A stretch of 64,000 nucleotides of DNA from Nitrobacteraceae bacterium AZCC 2146 (GTDB taxonomy: Bacteria > Pseudomonadota > Alphaproteobacteria > Rhizobiales > Xanthobacteraceae): contig JBAGRP010000001.1 of assembly GCA_036924855.1 (NCBI GenBank), positions 7,056,001-7,120,000 on the forward strand, given 5' to 3'. Below the pieces are notes generated by a model that ran no database searches, had not been told where the DNA came from, and was given only the letters and a program-made list of their open reading frames with translations. The position numbers were made by a program, and so were the translations under genes. Shown here piece by piece: positions 45,639-54,616 of the stretch; the stretch's first letter is position 1; each line of letters starts with the position of its first letter.

Positions 45639-46532
45639 ATGTTAGCGCATCAGAATGCCCAGCCGAAGAAGCCCGCGCGCGTCGTCGTGCTGGGCTCCGG
45701 CGGCGTGCTTGGAAAGGCACTGCTGACCTGCCTGAAGGCGGACGGCATCGCCGCGTTGGGCGTCGGATCCGCGGATATCGATCTGCAGGGAGCGGATGCG
45801 GCGGAGAAGCTGAATCTCTTGCTCAAGCCCGACGACGCCGTGGTGTTCCTGTCGGCGCTGACACCGGACAAGGGCCGCGACATCGCAACCTTGATGAAGA
45901 ACCTGCGGATGGCCGAGGCCGTCGCCGCCGCGATGGCAGCGGTCAAGTGCCGGCAACTGGTCTATATGAGTTCGGATGCGGTCTACCAGTTCGGCAACGG
46001 GACGGTGGACGAGACCACGCCCGCCGATCCACTCGATCTCTATGGCGTCATGCACAAGGCCCGCGAGGTCATGATGATGAGTGCCGTGCCGGCCGATGCG
46101 CTCGCAATCCTGCGCTGTACGCTGGTCTGTGCCGCCGACGACACCCACAATTCCTACGGCCCGAACCGGTTTCGTCGCCAGGCCGCCAAGGATGGCAAGA
46201 TCACGCTGGGCGGCGAGGGCAAGGAGACGCGCGATCACGTCTTCGCTGACGATGTTGCCGAACTGGTGCGGCTCGTGCTGGTTCACCGCTCGGCTGGACT
46301 TCTGAACGCAGTGTCCGGCCGCTCCTATTCCTTCGGCGAGGTGGCGCATATCGTGGCGGCGACCTTCGATCCGCCTGTGGAGGTCAGCTTTGCGGGTGGT
46401 GGCGGAGCAGTGACCCATCGCCATTTCGACGCGACGGCGTTGCATCAGGCGTTCCCGAACTTTCATTTCCAGTCTCTTGAAGCTGTCGTCGCGGAAGTGC
46501 GTCGGCGCAGCGCGGGGAGGGCCGATGGCTGA
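45639..46532 (+). CDS. SDR-family protein with atypical YxxxH active site
   Basis: The 297-residue protein has VVVLGSGGVLGKALLTCLKA, YMSSDAVYQFG, and LYGVMHKAREVMM, where Tyr135 is kept but the Lys four residues on is His139 (a Lys follows at position 140). Further on, DDTHNSYGPNRFRRQA and DHVFADDVAELV match the paralogue at 38554-39426. GGAGAG seven bases before the ATG supports the start. The last eight bases overlap the methyltransferase gene. Likely an NDP-sugar reductase or epimerase, but the altered motif makes this uncertain. Confidence 0.82.
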   Translation: MLAHQNAQPKKPARVVVLGSGGVLGKALLTCLKADGIAALGVGSADIDLQGADAAEKLNLLLKPDDAVVFLSALTPDKGRDIATLMKNLRMAEAVAAAMAAVKCRQLVYMSSDAVYQFGNGTVDETTPADPLDLYGVMHKAREVMMMSAVPADALAILRCTLVCAADDTHNSYGPNRFRRQAAKDGKITLGGEGKETRDHVFADDVAELVRLVLVHRSAGLLNAVSGRSYSFGEVAHIVAATFDPPVEVSFAGGGGAVTHRHFDATALHQAFPNFHFQSLEAVVAEVRRRSAGRADG

Positions 46533-47178
46533 GGTCAATCTGCTCAAGACTTATCCCAAGGCGGTGCGCGATATCGCGCAGCGAGTGCAGGGCAAAGAAG
46601 CCAACCGCGAGCTGGCGCTGAAATTCGGCTTTGAATATTTCGACGGGCCGCGCGAGCAGGGCTATGGCGGCTATCGCTATGACGGGCGGTGGGTGCCGAT
46701 CGCGCAGACCTTTGTCGCGCATTTCGGATTGAAGCCGGGCGACCGGGTGCTCGATGTCGGCTGCGCCAAGGGGTTTCTGGTCAAGGACCTCGCCGATGTT
46801 TGCCCGGGACTTGAGGTCTACGGCCTCGATATTTCCAAGTATGCGCTGACCCACGCGCACCCGGACGCAGCCGGCCGGACCGTGCGCGGCTCCTGCGACG
46901 TGCTGCCGTTCGCCGACAGTTGCTTTGATGCGGTGATCTGCATCAACACAATCCACAATCTCGAACCGGGGCGTTGCGCTACAGCGATTCGCGAACTGCA
47001 GCGGATCTCGAAGGGGCAGGGCTTCATCCAGGTCGACGCCTATCGAAGCGCGGCGGAGCGGCAATTGTTCGAAGACTGGATGCTGACCGCCAAGAGCTAC
47101 TACATGCCGGAAGCGTGGGAAGCGCTATTCGATTCTTGCGGCTATACGGGTGATTACTACTGGACGGTGCTGGAATGA
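46525..47178 (+). CDS. SAM-dependent methyltransferase
   Basis: The 217-residue class I methyltransferase has motif I in RVLDVGCAKGFLVKDLA, acidic GLDISKYAL, and motif post-I/II in VRGSCDVLPFADSCFDAVIC. GGGGAGG before the ATG marks the start, inside the end of the SDR gene. Being last in the coupled operon, it may methylate the unusual sugar or its precursor. An N-terminal extension of about 60 residues (FEYFDGPREQGYGGYRYDGR) may bind the acceptor. Confidence 0.88.
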   Translation: MAEVNLLKTYPKAVRDIAQRVQGKEANRELALKFGFEYFDGPREQGYGGYRYDGRWVPIAQTFVAHFGLKPGDRVLDVGCAKGFLVKDLADVCPGLEVYGLDISKYALTHAHPDAAGRTVRGSCDVLPFADSCFDAVICINTIHNLEPGRCATAIRELQRISKGQGFIQVDAYRSAAERQLFEDWMLTAKSYYMPEAWEALFDSCGYTGDYYWTVLE

Positions 47179-47253
47179 CACGCGCGCGCGCAACGTTGTT
47201 ACGATTAGCCAGAATATTCCAGAGCGCTTCGCTCAAGCGACCAGGCTGCTGAC

Positions 47254-50200
47254 ATGTTTCGCGCCATTCCCATCAAGGACCGCGGCACCCTGACATCGTT
47301 CTGGGGGCTGTTCTGGATGTTGGTCTGCCTGCATCAGCTTTACTATGGCTGGTTCATGGTCAGGTCGTCGTTCGTGCCCTACGTCATGGACGGCAATGAA
47401 ACCTTTTCGGTGTGGTGGCATTCACATAACCTTTATACGTTCTCATTCTGGAAATCGTTCGGGCTGACCGATGAATCCTATGGGCTGACCGAGGCGTCGC
47501 ACCCGTTCTTCCATACCCATCAGGGCAACATGCCGCGGCTGTTCGGCTTCCTGATCTACGCGCTCGGCGCGCGCACGGTCGAAGCCCAGGTGCTGGTGAC
47601 GACTCTGATCATCGGAAACCTGACGCTGTTCTTCTGCTACGCCTCAATCGCGAAAGTGACGCGGCCGGCCATCGCATTCATATTCTGCCTGTTCCTGTTT
47701 TCTGACTATCTACTTTACGCGCAATGGCACGTGGTCACCTACCGCGTCTGGTACGGATTTCTGTTTTTTGGCACGCTGTTCGCAATTTCGAGTGCCTCGC
47801 CAGAAAACCGAATCTGGCCATACGCGCTGCTGGGCGTATTGTTTTTTCTTGTCTTCTATTTCGAGCTCGTCTTTGCAGGCTACGTGTCCATCGCGGCGGG
47901 CCTTTACGTTCTCTGGCTGCACTGGGGATCGCCGAAACGGATTGCCAGGCTTTACGCCGTACAAGCCATCGCCGGCCTGGCGTCGCTGGCTATGCTGTTT
48001 TCACAGCTGGTGCTGGTTTTTGGGCTGGACGTCGTCAAGGCAGATTTCGCGACGACGTTTCTGGCCCGCAACGCATCCACGCTCGGCATGACCGATTCGG
48101 TCGAGTTGTTTTTTCGCAACCACAATATCGTGTTCTGGAATAACTTTCGCGACGGCGGTTCACTTCGGATGCCGCTGGCGTTTGCGCGGTCGATCGGAAA
48201 CTACATTTTCCAGGTCTGGACGCCGGCGTTTTCCATATTGGTCATTGTCCCCTTCGCGGGCGTCTTGATCTCGTTTCTGCAGCGCAATTCCGTGCCAAGC
48301 GTCGCCGCCGACGGTTCAACTGCCCGTGGGCCAAATACCGGCTCGTCTTCACACCTGTTCGAAGCCCGTATCGTCGGTCCTCGCCGAGCCCGGTCGCTGT
48401 CATGGCAAATTCCGGCCGCCCTGACGCGGGGCGGAATCTGGCCGCTTCTTGCCTACGCCGTTGTCGCAATCCTTGCGCTCAAGGTTGTAGTCGTATCGGG
48501 CGCACTGTTCGGGCTCGCACCTGCCAGTGCGCCTCGCAGGCTCTGGACGATTGTCCTGGGCATCGCGATTGTCGGATCGCTCGTGCTTCTTGTTTTCACC
48601 GGATGGACGAACCGGCCGTTCTGGATGGCGGTCTGTCGCGGAATCCTGGCGATCGCATTTGGCGCCCTGTTCGTCGCCAAAAGCTATTTGCTGTTCGACC
48701 AGACCTACAGCGAGATCTGGTTGCCGCTGGTCGAAAGCTGGAAAGTCCGGCTCGTTCTCAGAGCAGCGACGATCATCGCATTCGTGGCGTCGGCCGGCAT
48801 TGCCGCTTTCGGCGCGACCGCGTCTTTCGGACACGAAGGAAAATTGTTTGTCCGGCGGGCGCTGGCCTTCCTGGCAATAGGCATTGTCTGCTACACGTCA
48901 ATCTATATGCTCTCGCCCGGCTATGTTATCAGCGGATACGCTGAGCGATATGCGCCCTTTGCGATTTTCTTCGTCGCCATGGTTCCGGCCATTGCGATCT
49001 ACGCCATGAGTGTCGCAGCGCGACGCTACGGGCAATGGCTTCTCGCCGACAGCCGATTTCAGCACAGGCGGAGGGTCGTCGTGCCGTTGCTGGTTGCAAT
49101 CGTCATTGCCGCCCCGGCGTTGTTGTGGGTCAGGGTGCAGGTCTATTACGCAAACCTGTTTCCGCCCGATCACCTCGCCTTCTTGCAGAAATTGAAGTCG
49201 CCGCCGCTGCACGGCGCAACTTTTGCTGTTAGTAACTACGCGGCCCCGGTGGCTTACTACGCCGGGAATTGGGCGTATTTTGACACCGTAATTGGCAGCG
49301 CTGCCGCAGACGTGACCGATCCATCTTCGCGGTGGTTTGCTGACTGGAAATCCAACGCGCGATACGCGTATCCTAATTATTATGTCTGTATGAGAACGAA
49401 AACGTTCGATTCCGTTTTGTTGGAACGCTATCCGGCTCGTCTCGAACTGCCATTCCGCTTCTGCAACGACGAGCGGATCTTTCGGAAGAAAACATCGCTT
49501 CCCGGTGAAGTCATCGCAAGCGATTTTGCCGAACCGAAATTCTGGTCGGCCGTTGCGCTTGATGCAGCGAGCCTGAAGATTGACGCCGTATTGACCTCGG
49601 TCAGTTTTCTTGATGACCACTGGACGATTGTGCCCGGGTTGAAGATCGAACCGAATCTCGCGCATCCAACGACATCTAGTGAGTTCAGGCTGCTCGCTCT
49701 GCCTGAAGCTGCGTCGTGCGATATCAAGGAAAGTGATCTAAAAGCCATTCAGGCAAATAGGGATAACTCGAACTTCGAGTTACCCCGTGACTTCAAAGGC
49801 GTGTTCCTTGTGCGGGCCAGAGCGGGAGCGGACATCGGAGTGAGCAAATGGAAGTCTGGCGGTCTCTGGATCGTCAAGGCTACCACCGCCGATTCCGCCG
49901 GCATCCCATCGCGCTGCCCCATCACAATTGCTGGAGGCTCATTCGGCGTGGGTGGCCTGCCGATGCATGAGAGAGGGTGGGGTGACGCTGAGCCATGGGG
50001 AACCTGGACGACAGCGCCTGAAGCGACGCTGCGTCCGTTTCTGATCCCCGATATTGCCGTAAATTCCGATCTGCTGTTCGAGGCAACGGTCCGCGCGTTC
50101 GTTCCAAAGCCGGGCGGAGTTCAGCAGATAACGGTCCGCGCGAACGGGGTGGCCGTCGCCAGCTGGATCTTGAGCGACACCAAGCCAGAGCAAGAGGTCT

Positions 50201-50361
50201 CCGCGCGCATCCCGAACAGCGCAATGACCGGACGGCCCACGCTCGTGCTGTCCTTCAACATTTCAAATCCAGCCTCGCCCGCGAGCGCCGGCCTGTCTCC
50301 TGATACCCGAGAATTAGGCATGGGGCTGATCGAGTTCAGGCTCAAGAAATGGGACCAATAG
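47254..50361 (+). CDS. Very large polytopic membrane protein, GT-C-like
   Basis: The 1035-residue protein has at least twelve hydrophobic helices in its first ~620 residues (for example FIFCLFLFSDYLLYAQW, LLGVLFFLVFYFELVFAGYV) and a large extracytoplasmic C-terminal part with no domain I know. An early loop (VPYVMDGNETFSVWWHSHNL) is rich in Asp, Glu and His, as in GT-C active sites. There are about 75 bases between it and the methyltransferase. Its size exceeds most GT-C enzymes, and the C-terminus may be a beta-sandwich. A role in polysaccharide assembly is inferred from context only. Confidence 0.7.
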   Translation: MFRAIPIKDRGTLTSFWGLFWMLVCLHQLYYGWFMVRSSFVPYVMDGNETFSVWWHSHNLYTFSFWKSFGLTDESYGLTEASHPFFHTHQGNMPRLFGFLIYALGARTVEAQVLVTTLIIGNLTLFFCYASIAKVTRPAIAFIFCLFLFSDYLLYAQWHVVTYRVWYGFLFFGTLFAISSASPENRIWPYALLGVLFFLVFYFELVFAGYVSIAAGLYVLWLHWGSPKRIARLYAVQAIAGLASLAMLFSQLVLVFGLDVVKADFATTFLARNASTLGMTDSVELFFRNHNIVFWNNFRDGGSLRMPLAFARSIGNYIFQVWTPAFSILVIVPFAGVLISFLQRNSVPSVAADGSTARGPNTGSSSHLFEARIVGPRRARSLSWQIPAALTRGGIWPLLAYAVVAILALKVVVVSGALFGLAPASAPRRLWTIVLGIAIVGSLVLLVFTGWTNRPFWMAVCRGILAIAFGALFVAKSYLLFDQTYSEIWLPLVESWKVRLVLRAATIIAFVASAGIAAFGATASFGHEGKLFVRRALAFLAIGIVCYTSIYMLSPGYVISGYAERYAPFAIFFVAMVPAIAIYAMSVAARRYGQWLLADSRFQHRRRVVVPLLVAIVIAAPALLWVRVQVYYANLFPPDHLAFLQKLKSPPLHGATFAVSNYAAPVAYYAGNWAYFDTVIGSAAADVTDPSSRWFADWKSNARYAYPNYYVCMRTKTFDSVLLERYPARLELPFRFCNDERIFRKKTSLPGEVIASDFAEPKFWSAVALDAASLKIDAVLTSVSFLDDHWTIVPGLKIEPNLAHPTTSSEFRLLALPEAASCDIKESDLKAIQANRDNSNFELPRDFKGVFLVRARAGADIGVSKWKSGGLWIVKATTADSAGIPSRCPITIAGGSFGVGGLPMHERGWGDAEPWGTWTTAPEATLRPFLIPDIAVNSDLLFEATVRAFVPKPGGVQQITVRANGVAVASWILSDTKPEQEVSARIPNSAMTGRPTLVLSFNISNPASPASAGLSPDTRELGMGLIEFRLKKWDQ

Positions 50362-50389
50362 GGAGCAACGGGAAAGCCTCGGCGGACGC

Positions 50390-50416
50390 CGCGCCCTTCG
50401 CCCACCCAAGGGCGCG
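50390..50416 (+). terminator. Hairpin after the large membrane protein, possible terminator
   Basis: CGCGCCCTT and AAGGGCGCG form a perfect nine-base stem around a nine-base loop, about 30 bases after the stop codon at 50361. No T-run follows, so intrinsic termination would be weak. It is followed by a promoter-like sequence, which suggests a transcription-unit border. Confidence 0.4.
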
Positions 50417-50460
50417 ATGGCAGGCCGGATGAACTCAATAATCCTGACAGCGCGATCAAT

Positions 50461-50489
50461 TTGGTCGTATACTAGACTCGAAATATTCT
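50461..50489 (+). promoter_or_regulatory. Putative promoter upstream of the methyltransferase at 50521
   Basis: TTGGTC (50461-50466), 17 bases, then TATTCT (50484-50489) in an AT-rich patch. Four of six bases match each sigma-70 consensus box. The start site would lie about 25 bases before the ATG. Confidence 0.35.
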
Positions 50490-50520
50490 TTCTGCGATGT
50501 TGAGATTTCATGGGGATCTT

Positions 50521-51222
50521 ATGACAACTTCCGACCGCGCCGACGATGCTTCGACCCGCGAAGTCCAGTACAATCGGCTTCTCGATGTGGCCGATCGTCA
50601 TGGGCGCACGCAGCTTGGCCTGATGATGAACCAGGCGTGGCATGATGACCCCAAGCGCCTGACGTTCACATTTGCCCGTTATAAGTTCGTCGCCAAGATG
50701 CTGTCCGGCCGCAAGAACGTGCTGGAGGTCGGTTGCGGCGATGCGTTTCCGAGCCGGATCGTGCAGCAGGAGGTCGAACACCTAACCGTGACGGATTTCG
50801 ATCCGATCTTCATTGAAGACGCGAAGTCGCGGGGCGGCGTCGGCTGGGATCTCGCCGGCGCGTTTGTCCACGACATGCTGTCCGGACCGCCGCAGGGGAC
50901 TTATGACGGGATGTATGCGCTCGACGTGCTCGAACATATCAACCCCGAAAACGAGCCGCTGTTTCTGTCGAACATGATTGCCTCGCTGGAGGACCACGGC
51001 GTGCTGATCCTCGGCATGCCGTCACTGGAAAGCCAGCCCTACGCCTCCAAGCTCAGCATCGAGGGGCATGTGAACTGCCAGAGCTCGCCGGTGTTGAAAG
51101 CGACGATGCAGAAATATTTCCACAACGTGTTCATGTTCAACATGAACGACGAGGTGCTGCACGTCGGCTACCACAAGATGGCGCACTACATCATCGCCGT
51201 CTGTTGCGACAAGCGGACCTGA
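50521..51222 (+). CDS. SAM-dependent methyltransferase
   Basis: The 233-residue protein has motif I in NVLEVGCGDAFPSRIV, an acidic VTDFDPIFIEDA, and YDGMYALDVLEHINPENEPL as in many O-antigen-locus methyltransferases. GGGGA five bases before the ATG at 50521 favours it over an ATG at 50497. The C-terminal FHNVFMFNMNDEVLHVGYHK resembles small-molecule methyltransferases in which the tail closes the active site. It stands as the first gene of a likely new transcription unit. Confidence 0.88.
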   Translation: MTTSDRADDASTREVQYNRLLDVADRHGRTQLGLMMNQAWHDDPKRLTFTFARYKFVAKMLSGRKNVLEVGCGDAFPSRIVQQEVEHLTVTDFDPIFIEDAKSRGGVGWDLAGAFVHDMLSGPPQGTYDGMYALDVLEHINPENEPLFLSNMIASLEDHGVLILGMPSLESQPYASKLSIEGHVNCQSSPVLKATMQKYFHNVFMFNMNDEVLHVGYHKMAHYIIAVCCDKRT

Positions 51223-51324
51223 CCGGGATGTTGCGTGCGGTGCGAACCGGGATCGTCTCGCACCGCACGATCATTTCATGGGCCATCGTGTTCGCGCAGT
51301 ATCCAGATTGAAATTGATGCCGAG

Positions 51325-53673
51325 ATGACCCGACAATCCGGCTATGGAACAGCGGAGCGGAGTGCGCTTGCTTTGCAGTTTGAAAAAGTTCGTGGCGCGT
51401 TGTCCGGCCCTGCGTTCGGTGGTCGATCTGTTGCGCTTCGGACTCCGTTTGCGGCGTTTGTAGCGGCCGCCCTGTTCTGCTTCTTCGCGGCTGTGTTGCT
51501 GTATCGGAACTTCCCCGAATTCCTTCTCCAGCATCACGACGGCATGCATGCTTACGCGTTGCTGCAGACACTGCGCAACTGGTCGCAATTTGCGGTAGGC
51601 TCGACGGTCACGCCGATCGAGGGCATGGCGACGTTCAGCTATCCGCTCAACCTGTATCTGACGCCGCATTTGTGGCCGTTCTTCTTTTTCCGCGATCCCA
51701 ACTCGCAAATATTCTGGATCTACGTCTCCTACGCGGAAATCCTGTTTGCCAGCTGCTACTTTGTGTTTCGGGCCATGTCGGTGGCCGTGCCCGTCTCCAT
51801 TGCCACTGCATTGCTCACCGTCCTGTTCTGGACGACGCAACAGGATCCGCATATCGCCGGACTGCAGGGCGGAATACTTTATTTCGTGGCCATCATCCTG
51901 GGCTGTTTCGCGCGCTGCGGCCGTGGAGATCGTCTCGCAAACGCGCTCTTTGCCGCGGCTTTCGTTTGCGCAGTCCTTGCCATGCTCTGTGCGGACATTT
52001 CCACCAGCATGCTCGGTGGCCCCACGCTTGGGCTGGTGGGTGCCGTGTTGCTGCTGTCCGCGCGCGGGCCTGAAGTCTTCTGGAAAATTGCGGCGATCAT
52101 CGGCGCGTTGGCTGTCCTGGTCGTCGCGGGCTTCCCGGAATACGCCATACTGCTGTTCCGTGGGACGGCACGGATCTATTATGGCAATGCCATCTCGCTT
52201 CAGTCGCGTTCTTTTCATGTTGCAGGAATTCCATATCATCCGAGCGATCTGTCCCGCGGTCTCTATGTGTTGTCGCTGCTGTCGTCGGTTGCGGTCTTGT
52301 TTGCGTCGAGAACGATTGTGATCCCTCGGACGCTCTTCATTCTTGCAACCACATCGCTGGCGCTGCTGATTGCTTGGGCTGTGATCGGTGTCCTCTACGT
52401 CACGGAGAACCTTCCGTGGATCGGGCCGGCACCATGGTATTACCAATGGGCGTATTATCCGTTTCTCGTTCTGCTTCCGGTCCATGCCATCTATCTCGCT
52501 TCCCAGGCAGTCGCTCCGCGCGCTGCGTTTCGAGTCGTGCTTGCGGGCGCGGCGGCAGGAACGGTGATCTTTGCGCTGTTGTCGGCGGCCGATCACCGCA
52601 CCTCATATGAGGTTGGTCTATGCCTGGTCGCGTTCCTGGTTCTAGGCGTCGGACTTGCAAAGCAAACGCGCGGGATCGTCATTCTCGTGCTGGTGTGCGG
52701 CGCTGTCTTTGTTTCCGTTCAGACCCCATTTGTGTGGGCGGACAAACGGCGCGACATGAGAGAACGGCTTTCACTTAACCCGTTGCCAATTGTCGAATTT
52801 GTCGCTGCGCGTGTCGCCATTGCGCCGGGACAGCCATTCCGGGGATATATCGACGATTTCTATACCGGGGGCGATCCAACGACCAAGATGCTGGACGAAA
52901 TCCTGAAGCACTGGCACAAGAATGTGCGACTGTATGGCAGTGGTTTTCACACATTCAACTGGCAGGCATTTTCGATCCCGACCCTGTCCCAATATAACAC
53001 ATTCATGACGCCGGACTATTTCTGGTTCTATTCCCGGCTTCAAAATACCCACGCGCAACAGCAGTCCGTGAGCATGATTGCATTGACGCATCCAGATCTG
53101 ACAATGCTTGCGGCAATGGGAGCGCGCTATCTCGTGGTCAACGACGCGAATCCGGAATTGGACGGGAAATCCCGCGAGGTTTATTCTTGGAAAGAACTCA
53201 GGGTCAGAGAGCTCTCTGATCCGAACCTTATGTCCTACAGCCCGGTTGACGTCAGCGTCCTCCCATCCTGGGCAGAGGCGCTGACGGCCGTCGCACAGCC
53301 TGCCTTCGATCCGCGGCGCCAGGTTGTTTTGGACCGCAAACCGGCTCAGGTGGGCCCGTTTCTGCCGGCGACGACAAGCCGGGCGCGCTTCGAGCGCGGC
53401 GGATTCCATCTCTCGGTCGAGGCGGCGGGGCCGGCCATGGTGCTGCTTCCGATGCAATATTCTCATTGCTATGAAATCACGAGCGGCCGCGGACAATTGG
53501 TGCGGGCCAACATCGCCATGATGGCCCTAGTGGTCGACGGTTCAACCGAAATCAGTGCGGCATTCAAGTTCGGTCCATTTGGACACACCGCCTGCAGGCG
53601 CCGCGATCTTCAAGAGATCGAGGCAAACTTGCCGAAAACTCTCGATCCAGTGTCATCAATCCACGCTCTTTAA
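51325..53673 (+). CDS. Large polytopic membrane protein, GT-C-like
   Basis: About 782 residues with an N-terminal helix, an early periplasmic-type loop with acidic and His residues (FLLQHHDGMHAYALL), ten or more helices to about residue 490 and a soluble C-terminal domain of about 290 residues ending HTACRRRDLQEIEANL. The frame is open to 51235; the ATG at 51325 (MTRQSGYG) gives a short polar N-terminus before the first helix. The overall plan is that of YfhO/GT-C proteins. No substrate can be assigned. Confidence 0.72.
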   Translation: MTRQSGYGTAERSALALQFEKVRGALSGPAFGGRSVALRTPFAAFVAAALFCFFAAVLLYRNFPEFLLQHHDGMHAYALLQTLRNWSQFAVGSTVTPIEGMATFSYPLNLYLTPHLWPFFFFRDPNSQIFWIYVSYAEILFASCYFVFRAMSVAVPVSIATALLTVLFWTTQQDPHIAGLQGGILYFVAIILGCFARCGRGDRLANALFAAAFVCAVLAMLCADISTSMLGGPTLGLVGAVLLLSARGPEVFWKIAAIIGALAVLVVAGFPEYAILLFRGTARIYYGNAISLQSRSFHVAGIPYHPSDLSRGLYVLSLLSSVAVLFASRTIVIPRTLFILATTSLALLIAWAVIGVLYVTENLPWIGPAPWYYQWAYYPFLVLLPVHAIYLASQAVAPRAAFRVVLAGAAAGTVIFALLSAADHRTSYEVGLCLVAFLVLGVGLAKQTRGIVILVLVCGAVFVSVQTPFVWADKRRDMRERLSLNPLPIVEFVAARVAIAPGQPFRGYIDDFYTGGDPTTKMLDEILKHWHKNVRLYGSGFHTFNWQAFSIPTLSQYNTFMTPDYFWFYSRLQNTHAQQQSVSMIALTHPDLTMLAAMGARYLVVNDANPELDGKSREVYSWKELRVRELSDPNLMSYSPVDVSVLPSWAEALTAVAQPAFDPRRQVVLDRKPAQVGPFLPATTSRARFERGGFHLSVEAAGPAMVLLPMQYSHCYEITSGRGQLVRANIAMMALVVDGSTEISAAFKFGPFGHTACRRRDLQEIEANLPKTLDPVSSIHAL

Positions 53674-53695
53674 CGGCTGATATGGCAGGAAAGCT

Positions 53696-54616
53696 GTGGT
53701 TGCTCCGGACCTAAAAAGTGCCCGACGGATGATGAGGGCCTGGCTTCCCGGGGTGTGCATCCTGCTCGCCGCAATGGCCTTCTGGCTAAACATTGTCGAT
53801 GCCCGGCGACTGAAGATGGACACCGAACCGCCGGTCTGGGTCGTTGACGCCGTTCCGCCCGCGCTCTCTAAACTGGCTTTTCATCACATCCGAAACTACA
53901 CATCGCTCACCGTTGTTTACGATCGGTTTTACGCGGGGATCAAGGAGGACAGGACTGCAGTGGGGATCGACAGGACGGTTGCCAGCCTCGTTAAGGAGGC
54001 TCCTGCGATTTCCGATCGCTCCGACCGTCTGCTGGGCAATGATGATAAGGGGATCGTCGACTTGACGATGTTTGCGTTTCGGCTGATGGGCTATAAGGTC
54101 GAAAACGTCCTCTATATGTATTATGCGGTCTTCGGCGTTTCAGCGCTTTTGTTTGTCGTGAGCTATATCCGTAATGTCGCTGCGCTCCTCTGGCTAGTAG
54201 CGTTTTTTTTGATGTGCGACGCGTTGCTGCCGATGATCAAATTTAATGGTCAGTTAGGCGCAGTGACATCGTTGCGCTGCATGCCGATACTGGGGATGGT
54301 CGCTTGCATGCACTGCCTGTTGTATCAGTGGAAGATCAAGGTGAACGTCTGCAGCATGATTTGCGCTGTTGCCCAGGTCGCCATTATCGTTTTTGTCATC
54401 TATATCCGGTCGGCGGCATTCTGGGAATTGCTCGTCGTTGGGTTCGCCGGCGTGGCCGCCGCAATGCTTCGGAAGGGACCAATCGCTGATGTCAGGGTGC
54501 CTGCCTTGCGGGGGCTTGCGATGCGCGAAAGTGAACAGCGATCGAGGTGCCGCGGGTGGTGCCCGGGCTGGACGCTGTCCCGAAGCTCAGGGGCAGCTGA
54601 AAAGGAAATCTCTTGA
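53696..54616 (+). CDS. Membrane protein, probably 3'-truncated
   Basis: The 306-residue frame starts at a GTG preceded by AGGA. It has an N-terminal helix (WLPGVCILLAAMAFWLNIV), a periplasmic-type loop of about 100 residues, then four to six helices ending near residue 265. The last ~40 residues (EQRSRCRGWCPGWTLSRSSG) are Cys/Arg/Trp-rich and unlike membrane-protein sequence. That suggests read-through into another gene's remains; a different frame over 54535-54597 spells IEVPRVVPGLDAVPKLRGS and stops. It is coupled to the next gene by a TTGA overlap. Probably a non-functional or shortened GT-C-like protein. Confidence 0.55.
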   Translation: MVAPDLKSARRMMRAWLPGVCILLAAMAFWLNIVDARRLKMDTEPPVWVVDAVPPALSKLAFHHIRNYTSLTVVYDRFYAGIKEDRTAVGIDRTVASLVKEAPAISDRSDRLLGNDDKGIVDLTMFAFRLMGYKVENVLYMYYAVFGVSALLFVVSYIRNVAALLWLVAFFLMCDALLPMIKFNGQLGAVTSLRCMPILGMVACMHCLLYQWKIKVNVCSMICAVAQVAIIVFVIYIRSAAFWELLVVGFAGVAAAMLRKGPIADVRVPALRGLAMRESEQRSRCRGWCPGWTLSRSSGAAEKEIS

